This document shows, piece by piece, positions 42,570 to 49,906 of a stretch of 64,000 bases of DNA (within the stretch, counting starts at the first letter, position 1; the number at the start of each line of letters is the position of its first letter). The DNA comes from Lentzea albidocapillata subsp. violacea (GTDB lineage: Bacteria; Actinomycetota; Actinomycetes; Mycobacteriales; Pseudonocardiaceae): contig NZ_FNET01000004.1 in NCBI RefSeq assembly GCF_900100275.1, positions 186,001 to 250,000 of the forward strand. Direction: 5' to 3'. Below the pieces are notes generated by a model. The model did not search any database, was not told where the DNA came from, and saw nothing but the letters and a program-made list of their open reading frames with translations. The position numbers were made by a program, and so were the translations under genes.

Positions 42570-42770
42570 GCGCCACGCTCTTCTCGTCCGGGGCGGCGGC
42601 GAGAACATCCGATGATTGCAACCGGAACGAGCCCGGTCAAGTCCTCGTCTTGGCGCAAACCCCGCTACTCATCGGAGCAATTCGCGATCACCCGCGCGGT
42701 CGGGCGCCGCCGTGGTAATCAAACCCTGGCCTGACCACGATCAACTTCGGCGCGCGAGAGCAGGACCTGG

Positions 42771-43637
42771 ATGAACGACGAGCACCTGCCCGGCTTCTAC
42801 CACGACGCGGAGGCGGTCTCCCGGCTCGGGCAGCGGCTCACGCTGCTGTTCAGCCGGGTGCGACTGATCGGCGCGGTGGTCGCGGCGGTGGGCGGTGCGT
42901 TCAAGTGGCAGATCGGCGGCGGTGTCGACGTCTGGGCCTGGGTGGCGCTGGGCGGGTTCCTCATCGCGCTGTTCGGCGAGCTGCTGCTGTGGGTGATGCA
43001 TCCGGAGCTGAAGTGGAACGCGGGCCGGACCGTCGCCGAACGGGTGAAGTCGCTGGCATGGCGCTACGCCGTGGCGGGCGCCCCGTTCCAGGGCGGCGCC
43101 CAGGACCCCCGCAGGGCCTTCGAGCTCGCCATCGCCGACGCGGTCAGGGACCACCGCGGGAAGGTCCTGCTCACCAGCGAGAACGACACGGGCGAGCAGG
43201 TCATGACCGAGCTGCGGACCAGGCCGTTCGACGAGCGCAGGACCACCTACCGCGAAGACCGCGTGCGACCGCAGCTGCAGTGGTACCGCGACAGGTCGGC
43301 GATGAACGAGACCCGTGCGAACGTGTTCCGTGTCCTGATGATCGCCGGAGAGCTCGTCGCGATCGTCTTCGCCATCCTGCGCATCAACGGCGTCTGGGAC
43401 GTCGACCTGTCCGGCGTGATGGCCGCGGCCGTCGCGGGCGGTGCGGCGTGGATCGGGCTGCGCCAGTACGAGAACCTCAGCGTCGGCTACGCGGCGGCGG
43501 CCGGCGAGCTTGCGGAGATCTACCACCGGCTCCCCCACGCCATGGAGAGCGACTGGGCCGCCACGGTCGCCGAGACCGAGGCCGTGATCGGCAAGGAGCA
43601 CTCCGCCTGGCTCGCGTCGCGGCCCAGCGCGACCTGA
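42771..43637 (+). CDS. DUF4231/SLATT-like four-TM membrane protein
   Basis: 288 residues. There are two pairs of TM helices: about 29-45 and 51-74 (LIGAVVAAVGGAFKW; VWAWVALGGFLIALFGELLLW), then about 183-203 and 208-228 (VFRVLMIAGELVAIVFAIL; VMAAAVAGGAAWIGLRQY). Each pair is followed by a helical cytosolic part, and WYRDRSAMNETRANVFRVLMI is a typical DUF4231 motif. The duplicated 2TM unit is like SLATT-domain proteins, which in other genomes act as membrane effectors beside nucleotide-signalling genes. No such partner is seen here. It converges with the TerB-like gene (13-bp gap). Confidence 0.8.
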   Translation: MNDEHLPGFYHDAEAVSRLGQRLTLLFSRVRLIGAVVAAVGGAFKWQIGGGVDVWAWVALGGFLIALFGELLLWVMHPELKWNAGRTVAERVKSLAWRYAVAGAPFQGGAQDPRRAFELAIADAVRDHRGKVLLTSENDTGEQVMTELRTRPFDERRTTYREDRVRPQLQWYRDRSAMNETRANVFRVLMIAGELVAIVFAILRINGVWDVDLSGVMAAAVAGGAAWIGLRQYENLSVGYAAAAGELAEIYHRLPHAMESDWAATVAETEAVIGKEHSAWLASRPSAT

Positions 43638-43650
43638 CCGGCGCGTGCCG

Positions 43651-44037
43651 TCAGCCGAGCGCCTCGACGACCTTGGTCACCATCGCGCGTTCCGCCACCG
43701 CCACCTCGCCGTCCGCGCCGGCCACCGAACGGCACATCTCCGACACGGCGGCGCGGAAGATCGCCACGTCACGCGGTTCGTTGGCGTTGATGATCGCCAC
43801 GGAGTCCCGCAGCGCGGCCAGGACACCGGACTCCACATCGGACGCCGTGCCCTTCGGCAACGAGGGCGGGGCGGCGGCGATGATGGCGCGCAGGTCGTCC
43901 GAGAGCAGGGTGATGGCCCTGACACCGGCCTGGCTCTCCTCGTCGACCGAGCCGGGGTCCGCGGTGGACACCAGCACCATGGCACCGAAAACGGCCGTGC
44001 GGAGGGTCTGCCCCTCCGCCTCCGTGTACGCAGTCAT
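43651..44037 (-). CDS. Small TerB-like helical protein
   Basis: 128 residues from ATG 44037. All-helical; the C-terminal part VAGADGEVAVAERAMVTKVVEAL recalls the acidic D-G-E metal-binding segment of TerB-like proteins, but the match is short. No signal peptide or TM helix (a hydrophobic run MVLVSTADPG is too short). It is divergent from the XRE-cupin gene (30-bp gap) and convergent with the DUF4231 gene. Function unknown. Confidence 0.65.
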   Translation of the reverse strand: MTAYTEAEGQTLRTAVFGAMVLVSTADPGSVDEESQAGVRAITLLSDDLRAIIAAAPPSLPKGTASDVESGVLAALRDSVAIINANEPRDVAIFRAAVSEMCRSVAGADGEVAVAERAMVTKVVEALG

Positions 44038-44067
44038 GGGCGCCAGCCTATGCAACGATCACCGACC

Positions 44068-44613
44068 ATGAGTGCGGGTCAGGTGCTTGGCGCCAACATC
44101 AGGGCGTTCCGCGAGCAACGCGGGCTGTCGCTGTCGGAGCTCGCGCGGCGGTCGTCCATCGCCAAGGGCACGCTGTCCCAGCTGGAGAGCGGCGCGGGCA
44201 ACCCGACGATCGAAACAGTGTTCAGTTTGTCGAACGCTCTGGACGTGCCGGTGTCGGAGCTCGTGACCGAGCGGACGTCGCCGGACGTCGTGCTGGTGCG
44301 CGCCCGTGACGTCGAGGTGCTCAGCAGCAACGCCGTCGACCTGCGACTGATGCGGCGGATGGACATCGGGGACACCGTGCTGGAGATCTACGACCAGCGG
44401 GTCCGGCCCGGAGCCACGCAGACCAGCGAAGGTCATCCCGGCAAGGAGCACGTGCTGGTCACGAGCGGCCGGCTGCGGGTGGGACCGGTGGACGCGCCGT
44501 ACGAGCTGGGGCCGGGCGACTACGTGTGCTTCCCCGGCTCGATGCCGCACTCGTACGAGACCGTCGGCGACGAGGTCAGCTCGGTACTGGTGCTGGAGTA
44601 TCCGAAGCACTAA
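44068..44613 (+). CDS. XRE-family regulator with C-terminal cupin
   Basis: 181 residues. The HTH (about 5-60: LGANIRAFREQRGLSLSELA, AKGTLSQLESGAGNPTIETV) precedes a cupin_2 barrel (about 100-178: GKEHVLVTSGRLRVGP, YELGPGDYVCFPGSMPHSYE). Such regulators (SutR/PuuR-like) sense a small amine or amino acid through the cupin. It sits immediately upstream of the hydroxyproline operon on the same strand, and an inverted repeat lies between them, so control of that operon is a strong inference. Confidence 0.92.
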   Translation: MSAGQVLGANIRAFREQRGLSLSELARRSSIAKGTLSQLESGAGNPTIETVFSLSNALDVPVSELVTERTSPDVVLVRARDVEVLSSNAVDLRLMRRMDIGDTVLEIYDQRVRPGATQTSEGHPGKEHVLVTSGRLRVGPVDAPYELGPGDYVCFPGSMPHSYETVGDEVSSVLVLEYPKH

Positions 44614-44631
44614 CGTTCATTCTATTGAACG
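44614..44631. promoter_or_regulatory. CGTTCA-N6-TGAACG operator before hydroxyproline operon
   Basis: CGTTCATTCTATTGAACG is a 6+6 perfect inverted repeat placed right after the XRE-cupin stop and touching the GGAGGTGG ribosome site of the next gene. It is AT-richer than its surroundings. A likely binding site for the XRE-cupin protein. Confidence 0.6.
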
Positions 44632-44640
44632 GAGGTGGCG

Positions 44641-45720
44641 ATGCAGCCGGACGTCGTGGTCATGGGCGCGGGCATCATCGGGGCCGCGTGCGCCCAGGCC
44701 CTGAGGGCGCGCGGACTCGGTGTGCTCGTCGTCGACCGTCACGGACCGGCGTCGGGCACCAGCGCGGCCGGCGAGGGCAACGTGCTGGTCAGTGACAAGG
44801 AGCCCGGTCCGGAACTCGGCCTCGCCCTGGCGAGCCGCGACCTGTGGCCGGAACTCGCGCTGGACGCCGAGTGGGAGGAGAAGGGCGGACTGGTCGTCGC
44901 CACGACCTCCGGGGCCGTCGTCCCGCTGCAGTCCTTCGCCGCCGCCCAGCGCGCGGCGGGCGTCGACGCCTGCGAGATCACCGCGGCGGACGCTCTGGCC
45001 CGCGAGCCGCACCTCAACCCGGAGATCACCGCCGCCGTCCACTACCTGCAGGACGCGCAGCTCAACCCAGTCAAGGCGACCCGGACCCTGCTGCGCGGCA
45101 TCGAGGTCAGGCGCACCGAGGTGTCCGCGACGGACGGACGCAGCGTGACGACGCCCGAGGGCGTGATCAGCTGCGGCGCGGTCGTCAACGCCACCGGCCC
45201 GTGGGCGCGGAACTTCGGCGTCAACGTGCTGCCCCGGCGTGGCGTGGTGCTCGTGACCACGCCGATCCCCGGCAAGATCCGGCACAAGGTCTACGACGCG
45301 GACTACGTCGGCGCGGTCGCGAGCGGCGACGCGGACCTCCAGACGTCCGGTGTGGTCGAGTCGACGCAGGCCGGCACCGTGCTGATCGGGTCGAGCCGCC
45401 AGCGCAAGGGCTTCGACGACACGATCGAGAGCAAGGTGCTGAAAGCACTGGCGCGCAAGGCGATCGCGATGTTCCCGATGCTGACGAACGTCCCGGTCAT
45501 GCGCGCGTACGGCGGTTTCCGCCCGTACGCGCCGGACCACCTGCCGATCATCGGCGAGGACCCCCGCACGCCCGGCCTGTGGCACGCGACCGGCCACGAG
45601 GGCGCGGGCGTCGGTCTCGCCCCGGCGACCGGACGCCTGCTCGCCCAGCTGCTCACCGGCGAGAACCCCCTGGTGGACCCCCACCCGTTCCGCGTGGACC
45701 GGCCGGAGGTGATGGTGTGA
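44641..45720 (+). CDS. D-hydroxyproline dehydrogenase, DAO-type FAD subunit
   Basis: 359 residues; ATG 44641 with GGAGGT 4 nt upstream. The N-terminal FAD-binding motif is VVVMGAGIIGAACAQALRARG, and the late DAO motif is GGFRPYAPDHLPIIGEDP and WHATGHEGAGVGLAPATG. This matches the beta (HcnC/SoxB-like) subunit of heteromeric proline/hydroxyproline/opine dehydrogenases. It oxidises cis-4-hydroxy-D-proline to pyrroline-4-hydroxy-2-carboxylate together with the two following subunits. GTGA overlap with the next gene. Confidence 0.9.
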   Translation: MQPDVVVMGAGIIGAACAQALRARGLGVLVVDRHGPASGTSAAGEGNVLVSDKEPGPELGLALASRDLWPELALDAEWEEKGGLVVATTSGAVVPLQSFAAAQRAAGVDACEITAADALAREPHLNPEITAAVHYLQDAQLNPVKATRTLLRGIEVRRTEVSATDGRSVTTPEGVISCGAVVNATGPWARNFGVNVLPRRGVVLVTTPIPGKIRHKVYDADYVGAVASGDADLQTSGVVESTQAGTVLIGSSRQRKGFDDTIESKVLKALARKAIAMFPMLTNVPVMRAYGGFRPYAPDHLPIIGEDPRTPGLWHATGHEGAGVGLAPATGRLLAQLLTGENPLVDPHPFRVDRPEVMV

Positions 45721-45899
45721 GAGTGACGTTCAACGGCCTGCCCCGCGAGGTCGCGCACGTCGCGGAGTTGTTGCCCGGCAGGTACTTCTGCGGCATCGGC
45801 GTGTGCTTCGGCTGCGTCGCGGAGATCAACGGCGTGCCCGAGGTACGCGCGTGCCGCCACCCGCTGCGCGACGGCGACGTGATCAGGACGACGTCATGA
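45717..45899 (+). CDS. D-hydroxyproline dehydrogenase, small [2Fe-2S] subunit
   Basis: 60 residues from GTG 45717, overlapping the upstream stop as GTGA. It is a minimal ferredoxin-like fold with cysteines in FCGIGVCFGCVAEINGVPEVRAC: C-x4-C-x2-C then a fourth Cys 12 residues later, as in Fer2_4/HcnA-like subunits. It passes electrons between the flavin subunits. It overlaps the next gene as ATGA. Confidence 0.9.
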   Translation: MRVTFNGLPREVAHVAELLPGRYFCGIGVCFGCVAEINGVPEVRACRHPLRDGDVIRTTS

Positions 45900-47089
45900 G
45901 GATCGTGGTCGTGGGGGCGGGCCCCGCCGGAATGGCCGCCGCCCGGACGGCCGCCGACGCGGGTGCCGAAGTCACGATGGTCGACTCGGAACCGGAGGCC
46001 GGCGGCCAGTATTTGCGCGGCCGGGCCAGGTTCAGCCACGCCGGGGTCACGCACCTCAAGAACACCGAGGCCTGGCTGGTGGAGGGGAACACGCTCCACC
46101 TGCGCGGACCAGCGCAACTGCGGTTCGACGCGCTGGTCATCGCCACCGGCGCCTACGACCGCCCGCTGCCCTTCCCCGGCTGGGACGGCCCCGGCGTGAT
46201 CACCGCAGGCGCCGCCCAGGCGCTCGCGAAACAGGGCGTCACGCTGGCCGAACGCGTGATCGTCACCGGCACCGGCCCGTTCTTGTTGCCCGTCGCCACG
46301 GCGCTGCAGGATCTCGGCGCCACCCTCGTAGGCGTCTACGAGGCGTCGTCCCCCACCCGATGGCTCCGCGAGGCCAAGGCGATCACCGCGAACCGGCACA
46401 AGATCGGCGAGCTCGCCGGCTACCGGAAAGTGCTGCCACGCCTGGAAACCCGCACCGCCGTGATCGCCAAGCACGGTGACCGCGTGACGGTCGCGAAGCT
46501 CGACAGCCGGTGGCGCCCGGTCAGCCACCGCACCGTGCACGCCGATCTCGTCTGCGTCGGCTACGGCTTCCTCCCCCGCACCGATCTCCTGCCGGACGCC
46601 CGGCGCACCAACGACTTCTACGACGTCGACGAACGCCAGCGGACGTCGGTCGAGAACGTCTACGCGGCCGGCGAGGTCACCGGCATCGGCGGCGCCGACC
46701 TCGCCGAGGCCGAGGGCGTCGTCGCCGGAGCCGCCGCGGCAGGACTGAACCCGCCCGCGAAGGCGGTGGAAGCCGTGCGCAAAGGCCGCCTGTTCGCCCA
46801 GGCCCTGGCCAGAGCGCATGCCGTGCAACCGGGCTGGCAGACGTGGCCGGCCCCGGACACCACCGTGTGCCGCTGCGAGAAGGTCCGTCTCGAAGATCTG
46901 ACCGGCGCGACCAGCATGCGCGAGCTCAAGCTCACCAGCCGGGTCGCGATGGGCCGCTGTCAGGGCCGCATCTGCGCCCGCAACGCCGCCGAACTGACCG
47001 GCGTGCCGTTCGACGGCCAGCGCCGCGTGATCGCGGTCCCGATCCCCCTCGGCGAACTCGCCGCACTCCCGGAGGAGAAGAAGTCATGA
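45896..47089 (+). CDS. D-hydroxyproline dehydrogenase, large FAD/NAD-type subunit
   Basis: 397 residues. N-terminal dinucleotide-binding motif VVVGAGPAGMAAARTAADAG, then ALVIATGAYDRPLPFPGWDGPGV and VYAAGEVTGIGGADLAEAEG. The C-terminal Fer2_BFD-like cluster motif (VCRCEKVRLEDL...GRCQGRICA) would bind a second [2Fe-2S] centre. This is the alpha (HcnB/SoxA-like) subunit of the heterotrimeric dehydrogenase. Overlaps its neighbours by 4 bp at both ends. Confidence 0.92.
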   Translation: MRIVVVGAGPAGMAAARTAADAGAEVTMVDSEPEAGGQYLRGRARFSHAGVTHLKNTEAWLVEGNTLHLRGPAQLRFDALVIATGAYDRPLPFPGWDGPGVITAGAAQALAKQGVTLAERVIVTGTGPFLLPVATALQDLGATLVGVYEASSPTRWLREAKAITANRHKIGELAGYRKVLPRLETRTAVIAKHGDRVTVAKLDSRWRPVSHRTVHADLVCVGYGFLPRTDLLPDARRTNDFYDVDERQRTSVENVYAAGEVTGIGGADLAEAEGVVAGAAAAGLNPPAKAVEAVRKGRLFAQALARAHAVQPGWQTWPAPDTTVCRCEKVRLEDLTGATSMRELKLTSRVAMGRCQGRICARNAAELTGVPFDGQRRVIAVPIPLGELAALPEEKKS

Positions 47090-47979
47090 CCGAACGCCTC
47101 GACGGCGTCATCGTCGCCACCGCACTCCCCTACGCCGAGGACCCGAGCGCCCCGGCGGGACTGCGCCCGGACCTCGATCGGTTCGCCGAGCACTGCCGGT
47201 GGGTCGTCGACAGCGGCTGCCGCGGCGTCGGCCCGAACGGGTCGCTGGGCGAGTACTCGTCGCTGACCGACGCGGAACGCCGTGAGGTCGCGCGGACCGC
47301 CATCGCGGCGGTCAAGGGACGCGGCATCGCGGTCATCGGCGTGCACGGCGTGGGCGCGCACCAGGCCCGGCACTGGGCCGAACTCGCGGCCGAGGACGGC
47401 GCGGACGGCGTGCTGTGCCTGCCGCCGACGATGTACCGGGCCAACCGCGGCGAGGTCGTGCACCACTTCCGCGAGGTCGCGAAGGCCGGGCTGCCGATCA
47501 TGGTCTACAACAACCCGATCGACACCAAGGTCGACCTGACACCGGACCTGCTCGCCGAGCTCGGCCAGATCGAGAACGTCGTGGCGGTCAAGGAGTTCTC
47601 CGGTGACGTCCGGCGCGTGCTGGAGATCCGCGCGGCCGCCCCACACCTCACCGTCGTGGCGGGCGCGGACGACGTCGTGCTGGAGAGCCTGCTGATGGGC
47701 GCGACGGGCTGGTTCGCGGGCTACCCCAACGTGTTCCCGGCCGAGAGCAAGCAGCTGTTCGACCTGGCGCTGGAGGGCAGGCTCGACGAGGCGCGGGCGT
47801 TGTACGAAAAGCTCGTGCCGGCGTTCCGCTGGGACTCGCGCATCGAGTTCGTGCAGGCCATCAAGCGTTCGATGGACTACGTCGGCCGCTACGGCGGTCC
47901 GTGCCGTCCGCCGCGTGGCCCGCTGAGCCCCGAGCAGCTCGCCCAGGTCGACGCGGACATGAAGCTGGCGACCTCATGA
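47086..47979 (+). CDS. DapA/NAL-family lyase, probable 1-pyrroline-4-hydroxy-2-carboxylate deaminase
   Basis: 297 residues. A TIM-barrel aldolase with GPNGSLGEYSSLTDAERREV (substrate loop), the Tyr in MVYNNPI and Schiff-base Lys in VAVKEFSGD. DapA homologues in hydroxyproline operons convert pyrroline-4-hydroxy-2-carboxylate to 2-oxoglutarate semialdehyde and ammonia. The position between the dehydrogenase and epimerase genes, with 4-bp overlaps on both sides, supports this role rather than lysine synthesis. Confidence 0.88.
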   Translation: MTERLDGVIVATALPYAEDPSAPAGLRPDLDRFAEHCRWVVDSGCRGVGPNGSLGEYSSLTDAERREVARTAIAAVKGRGIAVIGVHGVGAHQARHWAELAAEDGADGVLCLPPTMYRANRGEVVHHFREVAKAGLPIMVYNNPIDTKVDLTPDLLAELGQIENVVAVKEFSGDVRRVLEIRAAAPHLTVVAGADDVVLESLLMGATGWFAGYPNVFPAESKQLFDLALEGRLDEARALYEKLVPAFRWDSRIEFVQAIKRSMDYVGRYGGPCRPPRGPLSPEQLAQVDADMKLATS

Positions 47980-48968
47980 GGTTCGCCAGGTACTTCAGCG
48001 CCGTCGACTCGCACACCGAGGGCATGCCGACGCGGGTGATCACGGGCGGAGTCGGCGTGATCCCCGGCGAGACCATGGCCGAGAAGCGGCTGAACTTCAT
48101 CAAGAACCACGACCACATCCGCAGGCTGCTGGTCAACGAACCGCGCGGCCACGCGGCGATGAGCGGCGCGATCCTGCAGCCGCCGACCCGCCAGGACGCG
48201 GACTGGGGCGTGCTGTTCATCGAGGTCTCCGGCCTGCTGCCGATGTGCGGGCACGGCACGATCGGCGTCGCCACGGTGCTGGTCGAGACCGGCATGGTCG
48301 AGATGACAGCGCCTGTCACGACCGTGCGCCTGGACACCCCGGCCGGGCTGGTGCTCGCCGACTACGACACCCGCACGACGCTCGTGACGATCCGCAACGT
48401 CCCGTCCTACGCGCACGAGCTGGACGCCGTGGTGACCGTGCCGGGACTGGGCGAGGTCCGGTACGACATGGCGTACGGCGGCAACTTCTACGCGATCGTG
48501 CCACTCGCCGACCTGGGCATCCCGTTCGACCGCGCGGAGAAGGACCGGATCCTGGCCGCCGGTCTGTCCATCATGGACGAGATCAACGCGGTGAACCGGC
48601 CGGTGCACCCCGTGGACGCGGCGATCGGCGGGTGCAAGCACGTCCAGTTCGTCGCGCCCGGCCAGGACGGCGCCCACTCGCGCAACGCGATGGCGATCCA
48701 CCCCGGCTGGTTCGACCGATCCCCCTGCGGCACAGGCACCTGCGCCCGGATGGCCCAGCTGCACGCGCGTGGTGAGCTCGGCATCGGCGAGGACTTCGTG
48801 AACGAGTCGTTCATCGGCACGAGGTTCGTCGGCCGGCTGCTGGAGGAGGTCCCGCTCGGCGACCGCACGGCCGTCGTGCCCACGGTGGCCGGCCGGGCGT
48901 GGATCACCGGCATGGGCCAGTACCTGCTGGACGAGACCGACCCGTTCCCCGAGGGCTTCGCGCTCTAG
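47976..48968 (+). CDS. 4-Hydroxyproline 2-epimerase (proline racemase family)
   Basis: 330 residues. The first catalytic Cys is in LPMCGHGTIGVAT and the second in SPCGTGTCARM, both retained, so it is an epimerase/racemase rather than a dehydratase (which has Thr in place of the second Cys). It interconverts trans-4-hydroxy-L-proline and cis-4-hydroxy-D-proline, the substrate of the dehydrogenase encoded upstream. ATG 47976 overlaps the previous stop as ATGA. Confidence 0.93.
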   Translation: MRFARYFSAVDSHTEGMPTRVITGGVGVIPGETMAEKRLNFIKNHDHIRRLLVNEPRGHAAMSGAILQPPTRQDADWGVLFIEVSGLLPMCGHGTIGVATVLVETGMVEMTAPVTTVRLDTPAGLVLADYDTRTTLVTIRNVPSYAHELDAVVTVPGLGEVRYDMAYGGNFYAIVPLADLGIPFDRAEKDRILAAGLSIMDEINAVNRPVHPVDAAIGGCKHVQFVAPGQDGAHSRNAMAIHPGWFDRSPCGTGTCARMAQLHARGELGIGEDFVNESFIGTRFVGRLLEEVPLGDRTAVVPTVAGRAWITGMGQYLLDETDPFPEGFAL

Positions 48969-48977
48969 TCACTAGAG
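48963..48977. promoter_or_regulatory. CTCTAGT-C-ACTAGAG palindrome at end of hydroxyproline operon
   Basis: A perfect 7+7 palindrome includes the epimerase stop and ends 8 bp before the GTG of the next HTH gene. Short operator-like palindromes in this position often serve autoregulation; a small terminator is less likely with such a stem. Confidence 0.5.
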
Positions 48978-48985
48978 TCAAGTTC

Positions 48986-49852
48986 GTGACAACGACGCCC
49001 AGTCTGGAAGCGCTGCTCCGCATCGGACCGTTCCACTCGGCGCTGCGCGCGGCCATCCGCCGGCGTGGCCTGACGCTGGAACGGCTCCGGCTGCGCCTGG
49101 GGCAGCAGGACGTGGCGGTCGCGCTGTCGACGCTGAGCGACTGGCAGCAGGGCCGGGTGCGGCCGGTCTCCCCGAAGTCGCTCAGGGCCGTGGCGGTGCT
49201 GGAGGAGCTGCTGGAGGTGCCGCCGCGCTCGCTGCTGGCCCTGCTGGAGCACACCGGCCCGAGCGGCTGGCCGGACGTCGTGCCCGGCATGATTCCCGGC
49301 TTCAACGCCAACGACCTGGAGATCCTCTCCCGGCACGACAGGGTGTTCGTGGACGCGGAACGGCACGCGTCCCGCGTCCACACGCAGATGGTCGTCCGCG
49401 CGCGCAATGACGGCGTCGACAGGTTCTACGCACACTACTTCTGCGACGACACGGTGGAGACCGCGCAGCTACGGCAGGAGCCCGTCCGCAACTGCCGTCT
49501 CGGCCGGTCCACACGTCACGAGGCCGAGCGCGTGGTCGTGCACGAGCTGCTCTTCGACAAGCCGTTGCGGGAAGGCGAGACCTGGGTCTTCGAGTTCGTC
49601 GCGCACGACGCCACGCGGATCGACAGCATCGAGTACGCGCACGGCGTGCGCTGTTTCCTCGCGCAGAGCCTGATCGAGGTGCACTTCGACCCGGCGGCGC
49701 TGCCCGTCGACCCGCACGTGTACCTGCAGGACTGGGAGGAGCAGGAACCGCACCGGACCATCGACCTGGTGCCGGACCACACGAACTCCGTGCACCACTT
49801 CGAGACCGACGTGTCGGTGAACTGGGTCGGTATCCGCTGGAGCTGGGCTTAG
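48986..49852 (+). CDS. Helix-turn-helix regulator with C-terminal sensory domain
   Basis: 288 residues from GTG 48986. The XRE-like N-terminus (about 15-80: HSALRAAIRRRGLTLERLRL, ALSTLSDWQQGRVRPVSPKS) is followed by a beta-rich domain rich in His, Asp and Trp (VFVDAERHASRVHTQMVVRA, FAHDATRIDSIEYAHGVR-like stretch) with no recognised family. It lies 17 bp after the hydroxyproline operon, so it may be read through from it. Its own palindrome suggests separate control. Confidence 0.8.
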   Translation: MTTTPSLEALLRIGPFHSALRAAIRRRGLTLERLRLRLGQQDVAVALSTLSDWQQGRVRPVSPKSLRAVAVLEELLEVPPRSLLALLEHTGPSGWPDVVPGMIPGFNANDLEILSRHDRVFVDAERHASRVHTQMVVRARNDGVDRFYAHYFCDDTVETAQLRQEPVRNCRLGRSTRHEAERVVVHELLFDKPLREGETWVFEFVAHDATRIDSIEYAHGVRCFLAQSLIEVHFDPAALPVDPHVYLQDWEEQEPHRTIDLVPDHTNSVHHFETDVSVNWVGIRWSWA

Positions 49853-49906
49853 GCCGTTACCTTCCGAAGTCTCCCCAAATCGGGGAACGGCGGTTAGCGT
49901 GCGCAG

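Noticed and set aside
49872-49886. TCCCC-AAATC-GGGGA small hairpin before the FtsX-like gene
   Set aside because: A 5-bp stem is too short to call a terminator or operator with confidence.
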